Shown piece after piece: positions 1 through 11,721 of a stretch of DNA of 64,000 bases. Each line of letters begins with the position of its first letter. Within the stretch, counting starts at the first letter, position 1. Source of the stretch: Melastoma dodecandrum (lineage: Eukaryota; Streptophyta; Magnoliopsida; Myrtales; Melastomataceae); assembly GCA_029817715.1 (NCBI GenBank), contig JARUPY010000190.1, forward strand, positions 4,836,001 through 4,900,000, in the 5' to 3' direction. The translations under genes were made by a program, and so were the position numbers. Under the pieces are notes generated by a model that did no database searches, was not told the DNA's origin, and worked only from the letters and a program-made list of their open reading frames with translations.

Positions 1-962
1 TCAAAACCGAGCTTAAATAAATCGGACATTAGAAACACACGATAAAAGCCTCCCTTTTCTTTGTAATGCATGCGATTTAGTAATCCCTAATTCCCGAACC
101 CTAACGAATCTCTATAATTTTTCTAACTTGAACTTAAAATAAGTTAGTGGCGACTCCGATATTTTCAAAATTCGAAGCCTTATCATCAGGGGAGGATATT
201 CATTTTAAATGGAACCGGAAACGGGATCACCCGCGACAAGAAGCTGGTGGAGCTGTCATGGCACTACACCAAGATGATGCAAGGTATACTGATTCTCTCT
301 ACTGCCTATCTCGTCGTGGACAATCAAAGTGTTGGGCCAAAAATTGGAAGACATTTTTCAAGTCGCGAACTCATGATAAAAAACTAAAACATTTTATTGA
401 ACATGGAATACATTCTTTAAATCTAAACAATGTTTCATGCAGACAATTTAAAATATTCTTGTTTTTTATTAGCCAAATTGAAATGCTGGGAATTTATTAT
501 CCAAAAGCATTATATTTTTAGTACTCCAAATTCATTTTAATCCCCATATTGTCATAGTCCTTCAAATTTAGAAGAAATTATTTTTCTTTGTCAGTAATTT
601 CTTTTAAAATCTATTCCAAAAAATAGAGTTGAAAGAGTTATTATCGTCTTATCTCATGTTGTACAACAACCAACGCCAACTGTTTTAAAGCTCGAACTAG
701 TAAGTAAAAGTGTGACATACTATATATTTTCAATTTCAACATCTCCTACCATAGTTGAATTCAACTTTGTCAGTGTTAACCGTAAAGTTTAATGTCTACT
801 ATTCTACTAATTGAAATAGAAAATTTTTATTGATTTTACCAATTACCAATATATATATATATATTCAAATTGCTATTTATTTATTTATTTATCAAATATA
901 ATTTCTTATTTATCTCGACATTTAAAGCCTTCTCCATCATGATATAAGATAAAATATTGTCC
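1..962. repeat. 1 kb direct repeat, copy 1 (Tat-like LTR tail plus unknown)
   Basis: This stretch recurs almost base for base at 50205-51203. The match ends near 962, where the copies diverge. The first ~165 bases resemble the end of a Tat/Ogre-type LTR: the core GTGGCGACTCCG (147-158) follows an AT-rich block that aligns with the reverse complement of 57540-57640. Bases ~205-290 are GC-richer and look exon-like, but I do not recognise a protein in any frame. The open frame from 147 begins with GTG, so I do not call it a gene. The remainder is AT-rich with an (AT)n run near 850. Confidence 0.7.
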
Positions 963-1568
963 CAAACTTTGATGTTATTTTAATCTTTTAGTTAAATATT
1001 TGAATAAATAAACTATAGTTGCGTGTTAATCCTCTAAGTTTTATACACGAAAGTAGTGTAAATTTATACGTAGATTAGGGTAATAGTCTATTAACTTTTT
1101 TTTTTCTATTCACCCAATGGCTTGACCCTCACTATAACCACAAGAGCTAGTTTCTTTAGGTTTGATAGAATTAATGGTCAATGAATAATAAATAACTGTG
1201 AATTGATTATTATGTAATTCAATCTCGTAATTTCAACCCCAAGCATGTGTGAACACATCCTATTATAACACAACAATGTCCTCTTTAGGTTTGCTACACA
1301 GGAGATAACTAAAAGTAATTTTATTATTGAATAATATTTATAATATTTTAAAATTAAACATGGATATACTCTTTCCGACATTACAACCTTCTAGTCTTTA
1401 TCCATGTTCTATGTCTATGTAAGAAATTAATTTTTCCAAAATTTAAATTTTATATTTATTTCATCATTTGGTTGATCATTGTTTTGTATTAATATAGATA
1501 ATTTAAGATTTTTTAATTTTAATCAAGCCAACCAAATATGAAAATTTTATGGTAAGAATAAGAGGAGG
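963..1568. other. AT-rich intergenic sequence, no gene seen
   Basis: About 600 bases with strong A/T bias and no supported coding region. A coiled-coil or RPW8 exon would be expected upstream of the NB-ARC remnant at 1586 if that gene were complete; none is visible here. Confidence 0.6.
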
Positions 1569-1585
1569 GTGCCGACTTTCTTACC

Positions 1586-3050
1586 AGGAAGATTGTCGCC
1601 TGCTGAACGGTGGCGCAAGGTGTACGGGGAGTCGAGGGGAAGTGGAAGCCGCAGAGATGATGAGGATGAGATGAAGTTGTCAACAACGACGACGACAGGG
1701 GCGCCAGTGTCCAACTCAGAAATGCCACTCATCGTTGGCCGGGATGATGAAACCAAAATCCTCACTGATCAGTTGAAAAAAGACTTCTTGGGACTTCGAG
1801 TGATTTCAGTTACCGGGGAGGAAGGCATTGGGAAAACAGCATTAGTGCGCAGCGTGTATGACCGCTCTGAGACCGAGCATAGCTTCAGCTGCCGAGCTTG
1901 GATCTCCAGTTCCGAAAGCATGACCCATCAGCACATGTTGGTGGAGTTGATCAAGCAGAGTCCAGAACTGGTGCTGAAGAACTTGGATCGCATGGGGATC
2001 GAGGATTTACGCAGCATCCTTGTGGGGTCATTGACGGAGTACAGGTACTTGATCGTGCTGGACGATTGGAAGGATTTCGAGCTTGTCATGAAACTGTTAC
2101 ACTTATTCAGGGATAGCCAGGGGAGCAGGGTGATCGTGACGTCTCAGGAAGACTTACCTTTCCCTCCTGTGGCAACTTGGGTATATCATCTACCGTTGAA
2201 GCCGTTGAAAAATGAGGATAGCAAAACGTTGTTGAGGAAATCCCAGATTGTTGATGAAAACGGAGCTAGGGAGATCCTGAAGAAATGTGCAGGATCCCCG
2301 TTGAAATTAATCCTGTGCAGAGGACTTGTCATGGACACTGATGCCGGATCATCCATCGCGAAATGTGTCAATGTGCATGGATCAGATTGGAACAAAGCCG
2401 TTATGCATCTGACATACACAAAATTGTCACCATGGGTAAAACCATGCCTCCTGTACTTGTGTTTATTTCCCAAAGGATCGGAGATCAAGACGAGGAGGGC
2501 CTTTCAATTATGGTATGCCGAAGGCCTGGCTAGTCGAAACGGCCCCGACACAGCCGAGGCTTGCCTACAAGAATTGGTTAGTCGGAATATTGTTCAGCAG
2601 GTGAAGCAAAGAAAGGCCGACGAGAGCCTGAAGACATTCTGTTTGCCAGGCTATTGGCATGACTACTTGTTGAAATTTGCCACTAAATTTGGGCTCCTTG
2701 AACTTGATGTGGAGGACAACAGCATCTCAAGGCGGAAGAGTCTGATTGCTGCATCCCCATGGCTCGCTCAGTGTTTGGGTACCAGCAAAAGCCTCCCACC
2801 ACAAGATGTGAAGACGACTTCACGTATCCGGTCCTACATATCTTTCAAGAAGGATAAGGCGGGGAATTCATCGAGGGAGGTCAAACAGCTGCTGAAGCCC
2901 CTGCAGGGTATGCGAGACAGCATGTTGCTGAGGGTACTTGATCTGGAGGGAGTTTACAAGCCCATGCTGCCGGAGAATTTTGGGGACTTACTACCAAACT
3001 TGAGGTACCTAGGTCTGAGGTGGACCATCCTCGATTCATTGCCGAAATCA
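1586..3050 (+). pseudogene. CC-type NB-ARC (CNL) resistance gene remnant
   Basis: Nucleotide-binding switch of a plant immune receptor, non-TIR class. In order: P-loop GEEGIGKT (~1815), kinase-2 LIVLDDW with the final Trp typical of non-TIR NLRs (~2050), RNBS-B GSRVIVTSQ (~2125), a weak GLPL-like GSPLKL (~2293), RNBS-D CLLYLCLFPKG (~2445), and an MHD position reading WHD in GYWHDYLLKF (~2650). One or two LRRs follow (LPNLRYLGL, ~2990). The first in-frame ATG is at 1671; the open frame reaches further 5' only from a GTG at 1569, and a splice-acceptor-like TTCTTACCAG lies just before 1586. The coiled coil is missing at the front. At about 3050 the LRR runs into antisense retroelement gag, and the frame ends at 3179 in foreign sequence. 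Almost certainly not a working receptor, although the ~460-codon NB-ARC frame is uninterrupted. Confidence 0.85.
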
Positions 3051-3499
3051 GTTGTGAGATATATGGACGTGATCGAAACCCGCTCCCTCTCAGGAATTCT
3101 TGTTGTCGCAAAGTACTTCTCCACATCCCACAAGAAGTTTTGCAGCGCCTTTACATCTCGACTTTCGTCAAACTTCTGAGTTTCAGGCACTCTTATCCTC
3201 GAACGCTCATCCCCACCTGAGGATTGTGCAGCAACCACCTTCTTAAAGGATCACGACCTCATTCTAAAGATCCTCCTGCTGGTTACGCATCTCTTCAACG
3301 GTTCGGCTCAATTTACCAAGTAAACCACTGAGCCTTTCCTCAACAGCTCCTCTCACACCAGTGATGGAATATTCCAGCTAAGCCACACCCTCACGGAGTT
3401 GATCCAGGCCCTCCAAGACCGAGATCTGCACATCGGGAGAAGCCTCGCCCACGATCCGCTCTAGTCGTTCCAATATCTCGCTGGTGGTTCTGGTCGTCA
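3046..3499 (-). pseudogene. Ty3/gypsy gag relic (antisense, truncated)
   Basis: Read on the minus strand, an ATG at 3499 opens a gag N-terminus beginning MTTRTTSEILERLERIV. It continues into a charged coiled-coil-like segment and then the gag core with NFLWDVEKYF and VSITSIYLT, a signature of plant gypsy capsids. It is decayed: an in-frame TAG after GVA, a further TAG and TAA before the core, and a one-base shift near 3243. The gag core stops at the junction with the NLR (about 3050), before the usual tryptophan-rich part, so pol is absent. Family assignment is from remembered gag patterns; the lineage within Ty3/gypsy is not certain. Confidence 0.8.
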
Positions 3500-3515
3500 T
3501 TGTAAGTCGATCTGA

Positions 3516-3530
3516 TGCCAACTTTGATGG
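3516..3530 (-). other. Retroelement primer-binding site (tRNA-Met type)
   Basis: On the minus strand TTGGCATCAGATCG lies about 20 bases before the gag ATG at 3499. It matches the classic TGGTATCAGAGC primer-binding site of plant LTR elements with two or three changes. Its position between LTR-like sequence and gag fits. Confidence 0.65.
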
Positions 3531-4560
3531 GTTCGAGACGCTACTACGGGCAACTCAACCCAGCCAAGCTACCCGCCTGGCGTCGTACCCACCCAAGCAC
3601 GACCAGCCTTTTCTCACAATCCCCAGGAACCCAATGACCACGGCCAAGAATACTCCCAATCCCACAAGATGGTGATAGTCATCGTATTATCACTCTCAAT
3701 AATACAAAGGGAACTACAAGACTCTCGTGTATACGATCGGCTCTCGAGTATGGGTATTTCGCCCCAACTAACTCCTCTATGCACACTCACATGCACCCGC
3801 TAGCCCAAGTCGCTACTCACTCATTTGTAGGGGCCAAGGGGACTTACATTATATTACAAGACAATGGACACTTGGACACCATGCTGCCACGAGGTACCCA
3901 AAAGCCCGGGAATACCGACGGTAGTTTGCAACCAGGAACACTAGGGGTCGTCTGCAATCACGTCAGGGGGCCTGCCTCCTCTTGCAGCAGCCATTCGAAG
4001 GGTTGTCCGCAGCTTGTGTCAAGATACTTCCGTCAACAATCACCCACAAGCAACATCCAAGGAATATCCATTGCTTCCTGTGGCACACCACCTCTACAGC
4101 TTCGCCCACTAGGAACGCCCAACAGTCAGATTCCTCCCCAACCCGCGCATCTCGTCGCATCCGTATCGTATTTTCTGTTGTCCAGCACGTATCTCTCCGC
4201 GCCTTTGCTAATTTTCCCTTTTATGTGAGTCGACCCACAGTTGGTACTCGTATGCTCCCGTCCTCATACGATTGTCTCCAATGCACGTCCCTCTCCGTGC
4301 TGCCCACCACCCTCTGATTTACCTGCTCGACTACATATGGCTCAACATCTTTGGGACATCTCTATACGTCATCAATGCTGTCACCAAAAGCCATAGCGAG
4401 AACAAGGGTGGCATTTGGTCCTGTCGTGGTGGAATTATTACTTGCTTTAGCTCTTCCATCCAACAAAGAAACACAAGCTTTCAAATGTCACCCATGAGGA
4501 CAAGGGTGTTCTTGAGGAGAGGATATTGATGCATGAAAACCAGTTAAACGGAACCAAGAG
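3531..4560 (-). mobile_element. Probable LTR of the same gypsy relic
   Basis: About 1 kb without a supported gene, placed where the 5' LTR of the antisense gag relic should be. Read on the minus strand it ends just before the primer-binding site. I could not fix the outer boundary or a target duplication, and there is no second copy in the window to compare. Confidence 0.45.
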
Positions 4561-4889
4561 TTGCAGGCCAGTTGGAGGGGCTGATTCTAAGCCTTAATCA
4601 AGACCCCGGCTTCAAGGGATCCGGCTCATCAAAGACTAGGAAGGATGAAATTGCGAGGATAAGAAAATATAGGGAGTCTATGTGTAAATAGGAAAGAATA
4701 TTTAGAAAGGGGTATAAAGGATGTTTAACTGTTAGTGGTAGGTAGGGAAAAAGATGATAAGAGAATAGGGGAGAGAGGTGGAGAGTGCGCGTGTGTGGGT
4801 GGAGCTTCGGCCATTGTTCGAACCATCCGACCAGAGGAAATTCAACGGTGTGTTGTGTTTTCTAGTTTTGTCTGCATCACGACCTGGAA

Positions 4890-5790
4890 ACAACTTTCTC
4901 CAATCGACTTCCCTTCGGTTTATCGATCTGTCAGACAATGAATTTGAAGGTCCGCCTCCTCTGCTCTCAGGTGCAGCAAATTACTACTCAGTTTCCGACA
5001 ACGATTTTTCTGGGGAGATATCTTCGTTAATATGAAATGCTACCAATCTCTGGGTTTTTGACTTGTCAAATAATCACATCGCGGGAATCTTGCCTCTTTG
5101 CCTCGAGAACATTGTCGTCAATCTCGTTTACTTGAGCCTTCGAGCAAACAAACTTCGAGGACTGATCTCGGAGATTTTTCGCCCAGGAAGTAGTTTGAAG
5201 TCCCTTGATTTCAGCAGAAATCAATTTGAGGGACATTGTTGCCCCTATCTCTATCAAACTGCAGAAGCTTGGAAGTCTTGGGCAACAAGATAACGGATTC
5301 ATTACCTGATTGGTTAGGGGATCTTCCATTAAAGGTACTCAGTTTAAGGTCCAACCAGTTTCATGGTCATGTCAGTGTATCTGGGATTACTCTTCCCTTC
5401 TCGGGGACACTCGTCGTGGATCTCTCCAACAACCGTTTCAATGGCAACATACCGGAAAACCTCACCAGTGACATGTTCAACATGACAGGCGTAGACAATA
5501 GTAACAACGGATAGATGAAGGGTAGTTCTAGTCGGGAATTTTATTCAGTGATGACTAACTAGAAAGGAGTCGAGACAGAGATGGTCAAAATCAATGTCCA
5601 ATTTGTAGCCCTCAACTTATTGATAAACCATTTTAGCAGCGAGATCCCTAGCAATATTGGATTGCTGAAATTGCTCAAGGGCCTAAATTTATCTCATAAT
5701 GGCTTCCCGGGAACAATCCCTCCATCTGTAAAAAATTGACCTCTCTTCGAACAATCTGGTCGGTGAAATCCCGTTGGAATTGTTACAGCT
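4890..5790 (+). pseudogene. LRR receptor-like protein (RLP) relic, copy 1
   Basis: Extracellular LRRs of the receptor-like-protein/kinase type (Cf-9/EIX-like plan). Repeats include RFIDLSDNEFEG (~4915), DLSNNHIAG (~5060), YLSLRANKLRG (~5130), SLKSLDFSRNQFEG (~5197), VLSLRSNQFHG (~5333) and VVDLSNNRFNG (~5412). It is broken by a TGA at 5033-5035 where a Cys codon is expected, a frameshift near 5240-5290, a TAG near 5511 and further stops by 5740. No signal peptide, membrane helix or kinase follows. The part from ~5041 is duplicated at 23826. Confidence 0.85.
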
Positions 5791-6371
5791 TATGTAAACT
5801 TTATGATAACATTACAATCAGATAAACATTGAACTGTTCAGTGGGTGTCCTTAGGTCTTAGTTTTAGTTAACAGTCTTAGTGACAATGGCGTCGATGAAC
5901 AGGGGCCAGTCTCCCATCTTGCCTTTTATTCCATTATCGCTTTATTGCCTCCGTTTCAGACCCATACGCCTTCCAAACCATTCTCGCTCCCGCCGTTGGT
6001 GCTAGACAGGTATATTTGTCTATGAATAAGCAAAATTTTCTGCAGAGTATATTCGGAATCGATAATACAACAGCATACTAAATTGATCGACCGACTAAGT
6101 CTAAACTCAAAGGAAAAGAAGAGAAACTAAAAAAGTGATTGCTGCTTAGTGTGTTTTCGGGAAGATTAATATTCATTCTCTATTTCCTTCCTATTATGTT
6201 CTTTACTCTCTCTCTCTCTCTGTCCAATATAAAGCTTCGTATTACGTCGTCGTCGTCTAATTCTTGTACATTGTCTTCTAACAGGTGGTCTCTCCTCGCG
6301 ACCCATACAGATTTCTGGTTGAGCCTATGTTATATCCTTCAAGGGCCGATAAATACTGATACATTTCAATC
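5041..6371. repeat. 1.33 kb duplicated segment, copy 1
   Basis: From CTACCAATCTCTGGG (5041) to ATACATTTCAA (6371) the sequence is nearly identical to 23826-25150, with only scattered substitutions and small indels. It carries the 3' part of the RLP relic and about 580 bases of noncoding sequence with a short CT-rich run. The 3' boundary abuts the downstream flank of TNL1. Confidence 0.9.
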
Positions 6372-6695
6372 TTAAAAAAAAAGATTAAAAATATATTTGT
6401 ATGCACAAAACGACAAAAACTTGGCAGGTTGGGCTTATAGTAAAAATTACTAAACTAATGTAAAAGATTAGTAATTAAAATGGGAAGTATTGTTCTGGGT
6501 TTTTAGGAGGATTTTTAATTTTTCATGTATTTATTTTTATTAATTGATTGATTAAGTTTAACTTGAGTCAAATCATTTTAGTTACTTCATAATAATACAT
6601 GTTGATCTCTTGTCTTTGGCCTTTTTAATGAATTCCCAAGCTAAGAGACACAACGATTGAATACAACGTTAATCATCTAGTTGAGGCAGAGTCCA
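6372..6695. other. Downstream flank of TNL1, duplicated at 27656
   Basis: AT-rich sequence holding the 3' untranslated region of the minus-strand TNL1. It matches 27656-27987 downstream of TNL2, so this is where block A and block B begin to align. No gene seen. Confidence 0.7.
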
Positions 6696-9600
6696 TCATT
6701 CAACTTTCAGTTCTCCTCCTTTTTTCGTTTGTTGGGGGTATAGTCGATACGGGCCATCAAATGACACGAGTTCCTTGCAGTTTTCAATTATCAAGCGGCA
6801 GTCTCCCCTCATGCAGGGCACGCTTATCAGAGAGTCGCACCGACTAAACGTCACCCTCTTCAATCTTCTCAAGTTTGAGAGGTCTGGGATTTCATCCACG
6901 AAACCACACTCGGAGACCTCTAATTCCTCCAAGAGCTCCATTCTCTCGATCCCAGAAAAGTCAATGCATTTACAATCCTTTAGAAGCAAGTAGCAAAGCC
7001 TCTTCAACGATCCTAAATTGGACAACCTGATAGGACAAATCATATTCCCCATATTATCTCGTTTATTCAGCAAAGTCCCACTCTGCATTGACTGCCAACA
7101 ACGCCAGAGTGACAATCTACGCAAGCACGAAGAAAGCAGCGATGCGGATGAAATCTCGCAATTATACAGAAAGAGATCCTGCAGCCAGGACATGGAACCC
7201 AAATTAGTAGAAAAAATACCACCGACATCCAAACTTAATTTCTGCAACCCATATAGCTTCTCTATCCCCTCTACGTCCTCAGCGAGACGATCTAAATTCA
7301 GCGATCGGAGGCTGGCAAGTCGGGAAAGATTGCATCTTGCAAGATTTGGCACCTCTGACATTGAAATTTTAAAAGAAATGAATAATTGAGAAATTTCCAA
7401 TACCTCAAGGCTCTTTAGATTGCCGATCGAGGAAGGTAGCTTCCATATGCGTGACTCAGCTAGTTGGAGTACTTTCAAGACCTCTAGCCTCCCAATAGAC
7501 TCTGGCAACTCCAAATTTTGGTAACCACAGGACAAACGGAGCTCTTGTAGAGCTTTTGCAGATCCAAGCTCTTCCGGTAACCTTGTCAATCTGAAACAGT
7601 CGAATATATCCAGGCGTTTAAGATACCCTAATACACCGATAGAACTGGGGATTTCTTCCAAATTCCCGCAATCGTCGAGTTTAATTATCTCCAGCTTTGG
7701 GAAAAGAGTGAGGTCGGGCAGTCTTGTAATCTTCGCATCCGTGAAATCAAGTACTCTCAAATTACCCATTCTCTATTAAAACAAAAAAAACGAGTATCAT
7801 CCCACGATTAGTTAATGTTGATTTTCTGCTTTATGATAGATGAATACAAGGGAAAGGAAATTAATACCAGGTCTTCCATTAAATTGTCCGTAATCCATTC
7901 CCCCTTAAGCACGAGAATGACGAGGCTGTCCATCTTGAAGAAATCGGGATTAGGTCTGAGATCCAACAAGTCCACTTTCCAAGATAGCCACAATAGATTC
8001 GTCCGGAAATTCCTAAACTTGCCACTTAATTTTGCTCCATGAAATAGGTTGAGAAACCTGAGATTGGACATGCCCTTGAATTCCATCCCGGTTAAAACTT
8101 CCCGAGAACCTCGCAGGTTAATGGCTAAAACCTGATCGGTGCCCTGGTAGGAAAACATGAAGGAAATGAGGAAGCCAAAGAGAGAGACCGAGTCCAATCC
8201 AATAAACCAGGAAAATATTATTAATTAATATAACCATCTCACCTGCTTTTGGTGTATGACATTAAGGGCCAAATTAGGATCCCACAGCCTGCTGCGCTTG
8301 CCGGGGCTCTCTGAATTAACAATCTCCCTTCCCATCTCTCTAATTAAGTCATGCATCCAATACTTGTCTCCAATGACATTCCGTACCTTTATCAAAGATC
8401 TGTTCTGGAGGACATCCAATGCACTTTTAGGAAAAAAACCACAGGCTTCCCACATGTAACTCGCATACTTCCTTGGCATCACATGATGGTCGAAACAAGC
8501 AATGTCCAGAAAAATCTGCTTCTCACTCTCCTTTAAGTCATCGTAGCTGATCCGCAGCTTACTCAAGACGTCTTCGTGAGGCACTCGCTCTAGCATTTCC
8601 AATATATGTTCCCATTTATTCTTTTCCTTTCTGAATAAGAGCCCTCCGATCACCTCCAAAGCTAAGGGAAGCTTTCCGGACATACGGATGACCCGCATCG
8701 ATAAATCATCAAAGTCATCTGGAGGTACCTCTCCACCAAATGCGTGCCGACTGAAGAGTTGCAGAGCATGATCATCGCTCATACCCTCCACTTCATAAGC
8801 AGTATCACTAGGTCTCATAAGGCCCTTGCAAACGCTCTTATCCCTCGTCGTGACGAAAATTATCGTTCCCGGACCGAAGAATCCGAAATTTCCAACCAAC
8901 TTTTTGAGCTGACTACTCTTGCTGACATCGTCAAAAACGATAAGGACCCTTCTATTGCGGAGCCTTCTTTGGATCTCATTCATTCCATCGCTAGAGTCAC
9001 CAATTTCTCCATCCGATTTGCCGAAGATATCCCTCAATAGCTTCTTTTGCAACCTTTCAACACCCCCCACACTAGTCGACAAGGATTCTCGCACATCGGC
9101 AAGGAAGCAGCATCCATCGAATTGGGAAGAGATTCTGTTGAAGATGACATTCGCCAGTGTTGTCTTCCCAAGGCCCCCCATGCCATGCACCACCACAACA
9201 TGTCGTTCAGCGTGAGAACTCAAATTCAACATGCCCAATACATCGTCCACGCGATCATCCATCCCTACGAGATGATCCGGCAAAATCCTATCTTTGATGT
9301 TCAGCTTGTTTAGAATATCCGCAATCACAGCACTAACAAATTCACCCATCCTGCCCGAAATCAAATGGAGATCAAGTTGCTCAAAAAACTGCCGACTAAC
9401 AACATGGAAAAGCATAAAGGAAACAACAGCTGTTGAAATATTCGAAATGACATAAATAATTATATAAAAAAGAGAGAGGTTTAAGATGATGAGTTGTATA
9501 CCCAATATCTCCTTTGTAATCCAGACCACGGATACCTCCAACCTTCTTCAGAGCTTCCTCCCACAGTTTCACATCCTCTTCCTTGTATTTTTCTTTGTGC

Positions 9601-10022
9601 TTCTCGAGGGCGTCCTGGTACAGATCGGTTTGCAGCTTCACGTCGCTGGGGCTTACATCGTAGAAGATGGGCAAGATGACTTTCCTAGAGGCTGGGTCCC
9701 TGCGGCAGTCCACCATCATGGCGAGTTCTCGGAGGCACCACGCGCTCGATGCGTAGCGTTTGGAGAAGACAACAACGTAGATCCTAGAGTCCGGGACAGC
9801 TCGACGGAGCTCGTCCCCGATCTCTTCGCCGTGACGGACCTCCTCCGTGTCCCTGAACACGCATATCCCCTTTTCCTTCATGAACACATAAAGGACGTCG
9901 GTGAAGTCGTACCGGGAGTCAGGTCCCCTGAAGCTAACAAACACATCGTAAGCAGATCCGTCGGGGGCGTCAGGGGTGTTCAGAGTGCCGCGGCTAGTCC
10001 CTGCTTCCGATATCCCCGCCAT
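6696..10022 (-). CDS. TNL1: TIR-NBS-LRR immune receptor
   Basis: Intracellular receptor for pathogen effectors. Four exons fit: 10022-9502 (TIR), 9350-8243 (NB-ARC), 8143-7868 and 7772-6696 (LRR). They sum to 2982 bases, divisible by three, giving 993 aa, and all introns are GT-AG. TIR: YDVFVSFRGPDSRYDFTDVL and SSAWCLREL, which holds the Glu thought to be catalytic for NAD cleavage. NB-ARC: P-loop GMGGLGKTTLA, kinase-2 VLIVFDDV, KLPLALEVIGG, and MHD in YWMHDLIREMG. The third exon opens with GTDQVLAINLRG, the usual TNL linker; leucine-rich repeats follow to the stop. The start is the ATG before AGISEAGTSRG. I see no stop or shift, so it may be functional. Its closest relative here is TNL2. The exact exon 1-2 junction is inferred from frame and homology. 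Confidence 0.9.
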
Positions 10023-10059
10023 CCAACGGAAGGGAGAAAGGCGTAAGAGAGAGAGAGAG

Positions 10060-10120
10060 CGCTTGATGACGATGACGACGATGATGATGACGATGATGAC
10101 GATGATGATGATGATGATGG
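10060..10120. repeat. (GAT/GAC)n microsatellite in the TNL1 5' flank
   Basis: A run of GAT and GAC triplets 40-100 bases upstream of the TNL1 start codon. TNL2 has the equivalent run at 31366-31410, with a different length and mix. Confidence 0.85.
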
Positions 10121-10545
10121 ATGGGAAAATGGTGTTTGGGTGAGGGGTGGGATGGGATTTAGATATAGTGGGCGTTCAAGTGCAGAGGGAGGGTTCGAGG
10201 AGAAGCAGGCGAGAGGAGTTAATGATGATGATGATGGGTTTTGGAGAGGAGAGAATGGGAAAGGGAGACATGATTGCCGTCATTAATACCACAGAGGGGG
10301 AATACATCATGCTTGTCCCTTTCCTTTACTTTCCTTGTATTGTTTAGAATTCGTTTTTTTTTTTTCGAAAAATATTAGCAAATTGGGGACTTTTGCTTTT
10401 CCTTTTAATTTTAATATATATAAACAAAAAACGAAAAAGAAAGGAATCAGTAAGCTCTGTTTATTTTAACTCCTCCCCCAACCTTCCTCGTTTAAATTTA
10501 AAAAAGCCAGAAAAACTTTTTAATGAATTCTCGAGCTGAGAGACA
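10121..10545. other. TNL1 upstream region, no gene seen
   Basis: Likely 5' untranslated region and promoter of TNL1 on the minus strand, followed by AT-rich sequence with a poly-T run near 10352 and an AT run near 10420. I could not pick a convincing TATA box. A second small GAT run lies near 10223. Confidence 0.5.
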
Positions 10546-11219
10546 CAACGATTGATTACAACATTAATTATACAGTTAAGGCAGAGTACATCATTCAACT
10601 TCCAGTTCTCCTCCTTATTCGTTTGTTGTGGTATAGTCGATACGGGCCATCAAATGACCCGAATTCCCTGTAGTTTTCAATTATCAAGCGGCAGTCGCCC
10701 ACCATACAGGGAACGCTTATCGGAGAGTCGCACCAACTAAACTTCACCCTCTTCAATCTTCTCAAGTTTGAGAGGTATGGGATTTCACCCGCGAAACCAC
10801 ACATGGAGACCTCTAATACCTCCAAGAGCTCCATTCTCTCGACCCCAGAAAAGTCAATGCATTCACAACTCCACAGATGTAAGTAGCAAAGCCTCCTCAA
10901 CGATCCTAAATTGGATAACCTGATAGGATAAATCATATTCTCCATATAATCTCGTCCATCCAGCGAAGTCCCACTCTACATTGACTGCCAACAATGCCAG
11001 AGTGACATTCTACGCAAGGACGAAGGAAGCAGCGATGCGGATGAAATGTCCCAATAACTCAAAGCGAGATCCTGCACCTAGGACAAGGAACCCAAATTAG
11101 TAGAAAAAATACCACCGACATCCAAACTTAATTTCTGCAACCCATATAGCTTCTCTAACCCCTCTACGTCCTCAGCGAGACGACCTAAATTCACAGCTAA
11201 TTCATGCGATCTGAGCAAA
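10546..11219 (-). pseudogene. TNL LRR-tail fragment, copy 1
   Basis: Fragment of the last LRR exon of a TNL1-like gene, read on the minus strand from ~11190 (AEDVEGLEKLYGLQKL-like) to ~10595. It includes IRLSNLGSLRRLCYLHL and GEIPYLSNLRRLKRV. A TAG at ~10977 replaces the Gln codon of TNL1 (QSMQSGT). There is no TIR or NB-ARC beside it. It ends at the 21-base boundary motif at 11242. The same fragment occurs twice at 31792-33094, with the same TAG. Confidence 0.85.
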
Positions 11220-11721
11220 AAATCGTTAATTAATATTCCACGTAAATATATTAAATATTAAATTTTATTTTTTTGAAAGGTTCCTCTCTCGCGCATACAC
11301 CGACGAACGCCTTCTGTCAGAGACTTTGTGCCTCCAGGTTACCGGGTAAGGCCCACGTCGCTGTTCGCGTAGGAAACGGATCACGTCGGAAATATTTGGC
11401 AATAAGACTCAAGGGATTTTGTAGATGTGGTCGCCAGTAAGTAATTGAAGAATTTGATTGAATGTAAATAGTTTTTAAAAGAATTAAAGAAAGCTTACAG
11501 CCATAAAAATAAAATAAAGACGGTGGTAAGGATGTAGACTAGCTACAGTGCTCCGTAGACTTGGAGCGTCGTTGTAGACTTGATGGCCCAACGCTGTAGA
11601 CTTGCTCTCCTCGGGTGGCAGGACTTAGCTGCTGGGCTAGATGGATTTGGGTACAGTCGGGTGCTGGGGCAAACGTGGATGCTAAGGCTGCGGTGGTTCA
11701 CCCTGGTGGCGGCGTTGAAGG

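Noticed and set aside
147..521. 124-codon open frame in the 1 kb repeat
   Set aside because: It begins with GTG, has no recognisable protein and is part of a repeat whose other copy has a shorter frame (stop at 50656).
1519..1765. Minus-strand open frames opposite the CNL start
   Set aside because: Antisense shadows of the NB-ARC gene with biased composition and no family resemblance.
9486..10046. Plus-strand 186-codon frame over the TNL1 TIR exon
   Set aside because: Exact antisense of a clearly conserved TIR domain; the same shadow appears over TNL2 at 30787-31218.
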